Source: Bacteroidota bacterium
GTDB lineage: Bacteria > Bacteroidota > Bacteroidia > UKL13-3
Length of the DNA stretch: 6,616 bases
Assembly (NCBI GenBank): GCA_947449515.1
Contig: CANFSD010000098.1
Coordinates: 1-6,616 of the forward strand
Direction of reading: 5' to 3'
The notes beneath the pieces were generated by a model. It was given only the letters and a program-made list of their open reading frames with translations. It was not told the DNA's origin and ran no database searches. A program made the translations under genes and the position numbers. This document shows positions 1 through 5,439 of this stretch, piece after piece; the first letter of the stretch is position 1, and each line of letters begins with the position of its first letter.

Positions 1-1288
1 CTGTAGGACGCAACACATACAATGCATTGTTGTTTGAAACAAATAAGAGATAAGAACCACTTGCACTTAAGCCTTTTGTATTAAAACCAGGAATGGTATC
101 TGCTAAGGCGTAGGCCAGTGTAGTTCCAGCAATAGTGGCATTGCTGCGGTATATTTGATCGCCATGCAAATTATCGTTGGCAATAAAAAACATCGTATTA
201 TTTAATGCTGTATAATATTTTGGATCTGAACCACCCGCATCTGCTCCCAAATGAATATCTCTTAACAAACTGGTATTAGCAGGTGTTCCATCTCCGGCAT
301 AAGGTTCCCAATCGTTGTTGTCTTTTCCTCCCAAAAACAATTTAGTACCCAAGACGCCAAGACTATTGCCCACATTACTTAAACCAAGTACTGCACCTGT
401 TGAAGTGCCATCAGTTTTGTTCAAGGCTTTATAAATTGCACCCGATAAAAAATAGGCATTGTTGTTGTACAATGTTAAATTATTGATACTCCCACCGCGA
501 AGAATATAGGTGCCTGCAACAGTACCATCACTGCGCCATAAATTTGATGCTCCTGCATAATCAGTAAAGATGGTGCAAGTTGTGGTTTGCACCAATCCTC
601 CAATTTTACTAATGCTATACAAAAAAGCACTGTCTTTTAATTTCATGGTTCCTGCAAGCGTGCCATCTGTTTTCCAAATGGCAGCATAGCTGCTACCGGG
701 ATTGTTAACCATAAAAATAATTGGGGTGGTTCCCACTTTAAAAAACGCTTTGTTCTGAAATGTTTTTTTTACTAGAATACCTGCTTTTATCTCAGTGGTT
801 CCTGCAGAATCACCATAGGTTTTCCAAATGCCTTCGTAATGAGGATTTCCATGCATATAACTAAAATAGCCTACATTGTTTATTACACTTAAGCCTAACA
901 AAATAGATGAATCGGCAGAGAAGTTTCGAACCACTACCGTACCTAATTTTGTACCATTAGATTTAAATAAGGCAGGTTTGCCAAATCGGTTCGGACCAAA
1001 GAAATAAAGTGTATTATTTATAGATACAAAATTGCCAATTTCGCTCACAAAAGAATCCTTCACAAGCACTGTTCCAGCAGTAGTTCCATCTGTTTTCCAA
1101 AGCTGAAAAAAGTTACCTTGTTTCACTTTAAAAAAACAAGTATCGCCAATGGTTTTATAATCTAGTAAAGCAGAATCTGCAACACCTGTTTTTAATAAAA
1201 TTGGCTTTTGAGCATGCAATGAATAATTAACAACTAGCAGAACAAAAAACACAAAGCAAACTGGTTTACTGAAAAGAAATTTTCTCAT
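1..1288 (-). CDS. Secreted ELWxxDGT-repeat protein (3' end outside window)
   Basis: This open frame gives 429 codons before the window edge and has no stop, so the C-terminus is missing. Residues 1-26 form a signal peptide: basic MRK start, hydrophobic core at about 10-22, and likely cleavage after LHA before Q27. The mature part is built from about eight copies of the ELWxxDGT motif with its xAGT follow-up. The motif cores begin near residues 64, 108, 155, 205, 251, 290, 330 and 380, so they are 39-50 residues apart. The clearest are LWKTDGTTAGT, IWKTDGTLAGT and LWRSDGTVAGT; the others are degenerate. Each repeat also carries a short 'xYFF/AFFK' strand, which suggests propeller-like beta blades (inference). 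Such proteins in Bacteroidota are exported, often with a C-terminal type IX sorting domain, which would lie beyond base 1 and cannot be checked here. The start is set by the signal peptide; I see no Shine-Dalgarno sequence. The ligand and function are unknown. Confidence 0.88.
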   Translation of the reverse strand, partial: MRKFLFSKPVCFVFFVLLVVNYSLHAQKPILLKTGVADSALLDYKTIGDTCFFKVKQGNFFQLWKTDGTTAGTVLVKDSFVSEIGNFVSINNTLYFFGPNRFGKPALFKSNGTKLGTVVVRNFSADSSILLGLSVINNVGYFSYMHGNPHYEGIWKTYGDSAGTTEIKAGILVKKTFQNKAFFKVGTTPIIFMVNNPGSSYAAIWKTDGTLAGTMKLKDSAFLYSISKIGGLVQTTTCTIFTDYAGASNLWRSDGTVAGTYILRGGSINNLTLYNNNAYFLSGAIYKALNKTDGTSTGAVLGLSNVGNSLGVLGTKLFLGGKDNNDWEPYAGDGTPANTSLLRDIHLGADAGGSDPKYYTALNNTMFFIANDNLHGDQIYRSNATIAGTTLAYALADTIPGFNTKGLSASGSYLLFVSNNNALYVLRPT

Positions 1289-1372
1289 AGAAGCAATAAT
1301 AATTAAAAAATTGCAGCTGTTTATTTGAAGAGAGAACTATTGGAGAGTTTAAAGAAATTATTAAGACACCTG

Positions 1373-1897
1373 CTATTGCACTTTAATTTTTGCTAATTGG
1401 GCTAGGACTTTTTTGCCACGGGCTACAACGCCTCCGCTGCCAAAAGGGAGCATATCTTCAATGGTTGGTATCACTTCATTTTTAAGTGCTGGTTCCAACA
1501 AACAAATTTTGTAGAGAACAGTCATGGCAAATGCTTTAACGGCAATTGGTTCGTGCCTATCACGCAGGTATTGAAAACATTTATCTGCCAGGGGGCCTAA
1601 TTCACTTTCTGGAATTGGTATGGTTTGCAATAGCCTAAGTACATTTCTTTTTACGGCAACATGAAGTGGCTTGTCTAATAATTGCACAAGGAAAGGTATA
1701 TGGTGTTTAGCTAAATTGGGGTGCTGTTCTAAAACATAGCTTAACGGCCAAGCCGCCCTTTGGGTAAGGCGTATATCTCCTTTTGCAAACACCTCCAATA
1801 GCTCTTTGAATTTCTTTTTATCCTCACCAATATAATTTACAATGAGGAGTGTATTGGGTTTGGAATGTTCTAAAGCCAATTGTTTTTCAATATCCAT
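1373..1897 (-). CDS. HEAT-like alpha-helical repeat protein, function unknown
   Basis: The 174-residue protein has no signal peptide and no membrane segment, so it is predicted to be cytoplasmic. It reads as consecutive amphipathic helix pairs typical of HEAT/ARM repeats: about 28-57 (containing RAAWPLSYVL), 66-91 (VAVKRNVLRLL), 101-131 (PIAVKAFAMTVL) and a C-terminal helix at 156-170 (GVVARGKKVLAQL). The repeated V-[AK]-[VR] plus hydrophobic pattern at the start of the second helices is the main evidence. I recall conserved Bacteroidota proteins of similar length with the same AAWP and VKRN blocks, but none with an established role. HEAT folds usually act as protein-binding scaffolds. The gene lies 48 bp downstream of yraN on the same strand and 84 bp upstream of the secreted repeat protein, so co-transcription with yraN is possible. 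No catalytic motif is visible. Confidence 0.8.
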   Translation of the reverse strand: MDIEKQLALEHSKPNTLLIVNYIGEDKKKFKELLEVFAKGDIRLTQRAAWPLSYVLEQHPNLAKHHIPFLVQLLDKPLHVAVKRNVLRLLQTIPIPESELGPLADKCFQYLRDRHEPIAVKAFAMTVLYKICLLEPALKNEVIPTIEDMLPFGSGGVVARGKKVLAQLAKIKVQ

Positions 1898-1898
1898 A

Positions 1899-1942
1899 TT
1901 GTGCCCTTTCTATTGTTACACAAAGGAAAGAATTTTGCACAA
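1899..1942 (-). other. Imperfect inverted repeat in the yraN-HEAT gene gap
   Basis: The 48-bp gap holds TTGTGC (1899-1904) matched by GCACAA (1937-1942). An inner pair, CTTTC (1906-1910) and GAAAG (1926-1930), is separated by a 15-base loop. As RNA on the minus strand this could fold into a two-part hairpin with an asymmetric bulge. There is no U-tract after the stem on the minus strand, so it is not a standard intrinsic terminator. It may be an RNA structure or operator, or chance in AT-rich DNA. Confidence 0.3.
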
Positions 1943-1945
1943 ATA

Positions 1946-2326
1946 TTATTTATAGAAAACCGGATAAAATGCATCTTCGAAGTGGGCAATATCAATTTTT
2001 CCATGAAAAAAATTGATGGCAATAATGTCAAAACGAATAGGATCTACAATGGCATTTTTATATAAATAGACGCTGGCAGCGCGTGCCATGTTTTTCTGTT
2101 TTGCAAAGTCTACGGCGTGTTCTGGTTGTACCAATGCATTGAATCTCGACTTCACTTCAACAAAGACCAAAAGCTTGTCTTTCCTACAGATTAAGTCTAT
2201 TTCAACTTTCCCTGCTACATAATTTCTTTCAATAATTTGATAGCCAGAACGCGCTAAAAATTGCGTAGCCAAATCTTCTCCTAGTCGCCCAGTTTCCTTG
2301 TTACGGGCTTTTTCATTTTCTTCCAT
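1946..2326 (-). CDS. yraN: YraN / UPF0102 family protein, predicted nuclease fold
   Basis: At 126 residues this has the usual size of the YraN (UPF0102) family. The family blocks are all present in order: G13-R-L-G-E17-xx-A with the following GYQIIERNY (28-36), then EIDLI (42-46), LVFVEVKSR (53-61) and RFDIIAI (98-104). E17, D44, E57 and K59 occupy the positions of a PD-(D/E)xK-type nuclease centre, related to Holliday-junction resolvase-like folds. The biochemical role is not settled, although a DNA repair or uptake role is often suggested for the family. The chosen ATG gives a short charged N-terminus before the conserved GRLGE block. No Shine-Dalgarno sequence is seen. The leader is a 30-base A/T-only tract. 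It is the first gene of the minus-strand group and diverges from the aldehyde dehydrogenase. Confidence 0.93.
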   Translation of the reverse strand: MEENEKARNKETGRLGEDLATQFLARSGYQIIERNYVAGKVEIDLICRKDKLLVFVEVKSRFNALVQPEHAVDFAKQKNMARAASVYLYKNAIVDPIRFDIIAINFFHGKIDIAHFEDAFYPVFYK

Positions 2327-2333
2327 ATAGCCC

Positions 2334-2363
2334 TAATTTAATTTTTAATTTAATTTAATAAAA
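2334..2363. repeat. A/T-only tract of TTTAA-like units upstream of yraN
   Basis: Thirty consecutive A/T bases are built mainly from repeated AATTT/TTTAA units, starting 8 bp from the yraN start codon. The tract probably serves as an unstructured leader and easily melted DNA for yraN expression (inference). It does not match a clear promoter box. Confidence 0.4.
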
Positions 2364-2398
2364 GGCTTCAAATGGCTCAGAAAAAATTGCAAAAAAAG

Positions 2399-2440
2399 CA
2401 AATGATTGAAAAATGCTATCATTTGATTGAATTGTGCTAT
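2399..2440 (+). promoter_or_regulatory. Tandem 21-bp direct repeat, candidate AraC-family operator
   Basis: Two adjacent 21-bp units, 2399-2419 and 2420-2440, agree at 16 of 21 positions. Both contain TGATTGAA at unit positions 5-12 and TGCTAT-type ends (TGCTAT at positions 16-21). The differences lie in A/T exchanges and one A/G. AraC-family activators bind two direct half-sites about two helical turns (21 bp) apart, with the nearer site touching the -35 region. Here the second unit ends exactly at the putative -33 TTG of the dehydrogenase promoter, and an AraC-family gene lies just beyond the dehydrogenase and DUF779 genes. A competing reading is the perfect 8-bp inverted repeat CAAATGAT (2399-2406) / ATCATTTG (2418-2425) in the same stretch, which would suit a dimer of another regulator. 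Confidence 0.5.
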
Positions 2441-2468
2441 TGGTGATTTTTATTTAGCAGTAAAATTG
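2440..2468 (+). promoter_or_regulatory. Putative Bacteroidota-type promoter of the aldehyde dehydrogenase
   Basis: TTG at 2440-2442 and TAAAATTG at 2461-2468 resemble the Bacteroidota -33 TTG and -7 TAnnTTTG elements. The -7 box has one mismatch in its defined positions. The 18-bp spacer is slightly shorter than the usual 19 or so. Transcription would start near 2475, leaving a leader of about 20 nt that is A-rich (CAAAATC-like units) and free of a Shine-Dalgarno sequence, as is common in the phylum. The match is imperfect and unproven. Confidence 0.35.
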
Positions 2469-2494
2469 TTTAACAAAAAATCAAAATCAAAATT

Positions 2495-3994
2495 ATGTCA
2501 AACCAAAAACCAAATTTTAAACCACACTACGATAACTTTATCGGTGGAGAGTTTGTAGCTCCTGTAGGAGGAGTTTACTTTGAAAACGTAAGTCCTATTG
2601 ATGGTAAAGTGATTGCCAAAGCTGCACGCTCTGCCAAAGAAGACATTGAGCTGGCATTGGATGCCGCTCACAAGGCATTTCCAAGTTGGAGTAAAACTTC
2701 GGTTACTTACCGTTCTGGCATTTTAAATAAAATTGCAGATGTAATGGAAGCCAATTTGCAGTATTTAGCAGCAGTTGAAACTATTGATAATGGCAAGCCA
2801 ATTCGCGAAACAATTAATGTAGATTTACCTTTGTGTATTGACCATTTTCGTTATTTCGCTGGTGTTATTAGAGCAGAAGAAAGCACCATTTCTGAATTAG
2901 ATGATACCACCGTAAGTATTGTGTTGTCTGAACCAATTGGTGTAGTAGGACAAATTATTCCATGGAACTTCCCATTATTAATGGCTACATGGAAAATAGC
3001 TCCAGCTCTTGCAGCAGGTTGCTGTACTGTAGTAAAACCAGCTGAGCAAACACCAACCAGTATTATGTGCTTAATGGAATTAATTAAAGACATTTTACCT
3101 CCAGGTGTATTAAATATTGTAACAGGATTTGGTCCAGAAGCAGGTAAACCATTGGCACAATCGCCACGTATCTCTAAAGTTTCATTTACTGGTGAAACCA
3201 CTACAGGTCGTTTGATTATGCAATATGCTTCAGAAAACTTAATTCCCGTTACCATGGAATTAGGTGGTAAATCGCCAAATATATTCTTCCCATCTGTTGC
3301 AGATGCCGATGATGAGTTTTTTGATAAAGCTATTGAGGGTGCTGTATTATTTGCAGTAAACCAAGGTGAGGTTTGTACCTGCCCTAGTAGAATTTTGGTT
3401 CATGAAAGCATTTATGATAAATTCATGAGCAGGGTAATTGAACGCACCAAAGCAATAAAAATGGGTAATCCATTAGATCCATCAACTATGATGGGTGCGC
3501 AAGCTTCAAACGACCAATATGAAAAAATTCAATCGTATTTGAAATTAGGTGTTGAAGAAGGCGCCGAAGTTTTATGCGGAGGTGGTGCTAAAAAACTAGA
3601 AGGCGATTTAGCCAATGGCTATTATATTGAACCAACCTTGTTTAAAGGTCATAACAAAATGCGCATTTTCCAAGAAGAAATCTTTGGACCAGTTGTATGT
3701 GTTACCACATTTAAAACTACTGAAGAAGCCATTGAAATTGCCAATGATACTTTGTACGGCTTAGGAGCTGGTGTTTGGACACGTGATGCCCATGAATTAT
3801 ACCAAGTACCAAGAGCTATTCAAGCAGGTAGGGTTTGGGTAAATTGCTACCATGCTTATCCTGCGCATGCACCATTTGGTGGCTACAAGAAATCTGGGTT
3901 TGGAAGAGAAACACACAAGATGATGTTAAACCATTATCGTCAAACCAAAAACATGCTTATTTCTTACAACAAAAACAAATTAGGTTTCTTTTAG
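2495..3994 (+). CDS. NAD-type aldehyde dehydrogenase, AldB/ExaC subfamily
   Basis: The protein oxidises aldehydes, probably acetaldehyde or similar short aldehydes, to carboxylic acids in the cytoplasm. Its 499 residues match the full length of the family. The catalytic set is complete: N158 in PWNFP, K181 in KPAEQTP, general base E255 in ELGGKSPN, nucleophile C294 in NQGEVCTCPSR, and E395/F397 in EEIFGPV. The blocks DNGKPIRE (98-105), NQGEVCTCPSR (289-299) and NCYHAYPAHAPFGGYKKSG (450-468) closely match E. coli AldB and P. aeruginosa ExaC as I remember them. E184, where AldB has Arg, is the residue type that holds the adenosine ribose of NAD+, so NAD+ rather than NADP+ is inferred. The ATG follows an A-rich leader and gives the expected N-terminus ending in HYDNFIGGEF. 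It is followed by a strong terminator and then DUF779, and the AraC-type gene nearby is the probable regulator. Confidence 0.96.
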   Translation: MSNQKPNFKPHYDNFIGGEFVAPVGGVYFENVSPIDGKVIAKAARSAKEDIELALDAAHKAFPSWSKTSVTYRSGILNKIADVMEANLQYLAAVETIDNGKPIRETINVDLPLCIDHFRYFAGVIRAEESTISELDDTTVSIVLSEPIGVVGQIIPWNFPLLMATWKIAPALAAGCCTVVKPAEQTPTSIMCLMELIKDILPPGVLNIVTGFGPEAGKPLAQSPRISKVSFTGETTTGRLIMQYASENLIPVTMELGGKSPNIFFPSVADADDEFFDKAIEGAVLFAVNQGEVCTCPSRILVHESIYDKFMSRVIERTKAIKMGNPLDPSTMMGAQASNDQYEKIQSYLKLGVEEGAEVLCGGGAKKLEGDLANGYYIEPTLFKGHNKMRIFQEEIFGPVVCVTTFKTTEEAIEIANDTLYGLGAGVWTRDAHELYQVPRAIQAGRVWVNCYHAYPAHAPFGGYKKSGFGRETHKMMLNHYRQTKNMLISYNKNKLGFF

Positions 3995-4005
3995 CCTATA
4001 AAATT

Positions 4006-4046
4006 AAAACCGGCAGGATTAATTCTTGCCGGTTTTTTTTATTTTT
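4006..4046 (+). terminator. Rho-independent terminator after the aldehyde dehydrogenase
   Basis: A 13-bp stem is formed by 4006-4018 and 4024-4036 around the 5-base loop TTAAT, with a single G-U pair. The core is ACCGGCA/TGCCGGT. On the plus strand it is followed by T residues to 4040 and a second T run at 4042-4046. On the minus strand the stem is followed by TTTTAATTTTAT, so it could work in both directions. It begins 12 bp after the dehydrogenase stop and its T-tracts end 5 bp before the DUF779 start. Confidence 0.9.
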
Positions 4047-4051
4047 ACATT

Positions 4052-4426
4052 ATGATCAAACGCGTAGAGGTAAGTCCGGAAGCTGCAGCAGTAATTGCAC
4101 AACTTAAAGAGAAGTTTGGCGAACTTATGTTTCACCAAAGTGGAGGCTGCTGTGATGGTTCGCAACCCATGTGTTTTGAAAAAGGTGATTTTAAAGTAGG
4201 CAGTAGTGATGTATGTTTAGGTGAAATTGAAGGCTGCGAATTTTGGATGAGCAAAGACCAATTTGAATATTGGAAATTCACCAAACTATTGATCCATATT
4301 AGTGCAGGAAGGGGTTCTAGTTTTTCGTTGGAAATCCCCATGGGTTTAAGATTTATGACCGTTTCTTCATTGTTTACAGAAGAGGAACTAAACAATTTAG
4401 CGCCATTGCGCTTTGTGGAAGATTAA
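4052..4426 (+). CDS. DUF779 family protein, aldehyde dehydrogenase-associated
   Basis: This 124-residue cytoplasmic protein carries the DUF779 (PF05610) hallmarks: HQSGGCCDGSQPMC at 28-41 with C33, C34 and C41; the DVCLGEIEGCEF block at 53-64 with C55 and C62; FEYWK at 71-75; and AGRGSSFSLE with GLRF at 85-101. Members are typically encoded next to AldB/ExaC-type aldehyde dehydrogenases in actinobacteria, proteobacteria and Bacteroidota, as here, but their biochemical role is not established to my knowledge. The conserved His/Cys cluster suggests metal or thiol chemistry, perhaps as an accessory protecting or tuning the dehydrogenase (inference). The ATG lies directly behind the upstream terminator in a U-rich leader with no Shine-Dalgarno sequence. 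The stop overlaps the stop of the converging AraC-type gene by 4 bp. Confidence 0.92.
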   Translation: MIKRVEVSPEAAAVIAQLKEKFGELMFHQSGGCCDGSQPMCFEKGDFKVGSSDVCLGEIEGCEFWMSKDQFEYWKFTKLLIHISAGRGSSFSLEIPMGLRFMTVSSLFTEEELNNLAPLRFVED

Positions 4427-5358
4427 ATAACAGCGTTTTGATTTTTTAATTGCTGGTATTGCTTTGGCGTCATGCCCTCATAGTATTTGAAGGTTCTAAT
4501 AAAATAATTACAATCGTCGAAACCCGCTTCAAAAGAAACATTCTTAATGTATACGTGTTGGTCGTTTAGCAGCTGTTTGGCCAATTTAATGCGTTCTAAG
4601 ATGATAAATTCAACAGGACTAACGCCTAGCTCCCTTTTAAACATTCTATACATGGAGGCCGTACTTATACCCGAGCTTTGTGCAATGGTTTTCAAATTCA
4701 ATTTTTCAGACAGGTTCTGTTGAATTATTTTTACCACTCCAGCTAAATAGGAACTCTTGTCTTGTGCTTTGCCCATATCCACTCCTTTGAGTGTTTGGGT
4801 TTGAATAATTCTAATGAGCAATTCTTGCAATGCCAAATCAGCAAGGGCATCTTTGGTCATATCGGTACTTTGGCAAATTTGAATCAGTTTATTAATTGTA
4901 TTTGCCAATTCTTCATTGTTGTAAAAGAAGTAATTAGATTCATCCAATTTCCATAAATTTTCTTTGTCGGCTTTAGGGTATTTATCGTTCAATAAATCAA
5001 GCGTACTCACAATTTTATGGTTGTCAATTGCCAGGGCAAGACATTGGGTAGGTTTATCGTTGGAAGCTTCCGGAAAATCAATGCGCATGAGCTCATTGGC
5101 AGGAATAATAACAGATTCACCTGGCAGGTAATCAAAGGCAGGATCATCAAAAAGGTGCATTACCTTTTTGCCTCGCAGCATACTGGTAACTACTAAATCA
5201 TTAAATTTTAAGGGCACTTGAACGGAGCGCTGGTAGGTTTCAAAAAGATTTAATTCGCAATTTTCGAGGTTATAAACCGTTCTGTTTTCAACCAATGTTT
5301 TGAGGGAACGCTCGTGCGTTAATGCAGGTAAACTTTTTATAATATTTTGTTTGGCCAT
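4423..5358 (-). CDS. AraC-family transcriptional regulator (YqhC-like N-terminus)
   Basis: At 311 residues this has the two-part layout of AraC/XylS regulators. The N-terminal effector region (about 20-170) resembles the AraC_N family (PF06719), the type found in YqhC, the activator of the aldehyde reductase YqhD: LVVTSMLRGKK at 55-65, then YLPGESVIIPANELM at 77-91. The C-terminal DNA-binding domain (about 205-305) has two helix-turn-helix units: NLKTIAQSSGISTASMYRMF at 221-240, and one at about 272-292 within VSFEAGFDDCNYFIRTFKYY. The second ends in the family signature before MTPKQYQ. Cysteines at 34, 106, 162 and 283 could respond to electrophiles, but that is speculative. It faces the dehydrogenase-DUF779 pair, which is its likely target. 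It lies 81 bp downstream of rlmF on the same strand. The start is supported by GAGG four bases upstream. Confidence 0.92.
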   Translation of the reverse strand: MAKQNIIKSLPALTHERSLKTLVENRTVYNLENCELNLFETYQRSVQVPLKFNDLVVTSMLRGKKVMHLFDDPAFDYLPGESVIIPANELMRIDFPEASNDKPTQCLALAIDNHKIVSTLDLLNDKYPKADKENLWKLDESNYFFYNNEELANTINKLIQICQSTDMTKDALADLALQELLIRIIQTQTLKGVDMGKAQDKSSYLAGVVKIIQQNLSEKLNLKTIAQSSGISTASMYRMFKRELGVSPVEFIILERIKLAKQLLNDQHVYIKNVSFEAGFDDCNYFIRTFKYYEGMTPKQYQQLKNQNAVI

Positions 5359-5362
5359 TTTT

Positions 5363-5366
5363 CCTC
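5363..5366 (-). promoter_or_regulatory. Shine-Dalgarno-like GAGG before the AraC-type gene
   Basis: On the minus strand GAGG is followed by AAAA and then ATG. The other complete genes in the window have A-rich or U-rich leaders without such a motif. The 4-base spacing is short, so its strength is uncertain, but it supports the start at 5358. Confidence 0.35.
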
Positions 5367-5392
5367 GGTTCGAACCAAAAACTGCTACAGCA
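5367..5392. promoter_or_regulatory. Two small palindromes in the AraC-type gene leader
   Basis: GGTTCGAACC (5367-5376) is a perfect 10-bp palindrome, and TGCTACAGCA (5383-5392) is an inverted repeat with a 2-bp centre. Their centres are 16 bp apart and both lie within 34 bp of the regulator's start codon. They could be operator half-sites, for example for autoregulation, or weak leader hairpins. Nothing else in the sequence decides between these, and chance is possible. Confidence 0.3.
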
Positions 5393-5439
5393 ATTTTTTA
5401 GGCAAATCGAAAATAGGAAAATTAATTCAAAAAAATCAC

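Noticed and set aside
1289..1372. Gap between the HEAT-like gene and the secreted repeat protein, searched for a promoter or terminator
   Set aside because: I found only loose TAnnTTTG-like strings without a correctly spaced TTG, and no hairpin followed by a T-tract.
2851..3255. Minus-strand 134-codon open frame inside the aldehyde dehydrogenase gene
   Set aside because: It is fully antisense to a clear enzyme gene, shows no recognisable domain, and is explained by the codon pattern of the opposite strand.
3835..4107. Plus-strand 90-codon frame overlapping the dehydrogenase end, the terminator and the DUF779 start
   Set aside because: It runs out of frame through two real genes and the terminator hairpin. 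Both genes are intact in their own frames, so it is not a frameshift remnant.
4132..4395. Minus-strand 87-codon frame inside DUF779
   Set aside because: It is a shadow of the DUF779 coding frame with no family resemblance.
4399..4412. Small hairpin AGCGC-CATT-GCGCT near the convergent stops, considered as a terminator for the AraC-type gene
   Set aside because: The stem is only 5 bp, lies within DUF779 codons, and on the minus strand is followed by AAATTG rather than a U-tract.
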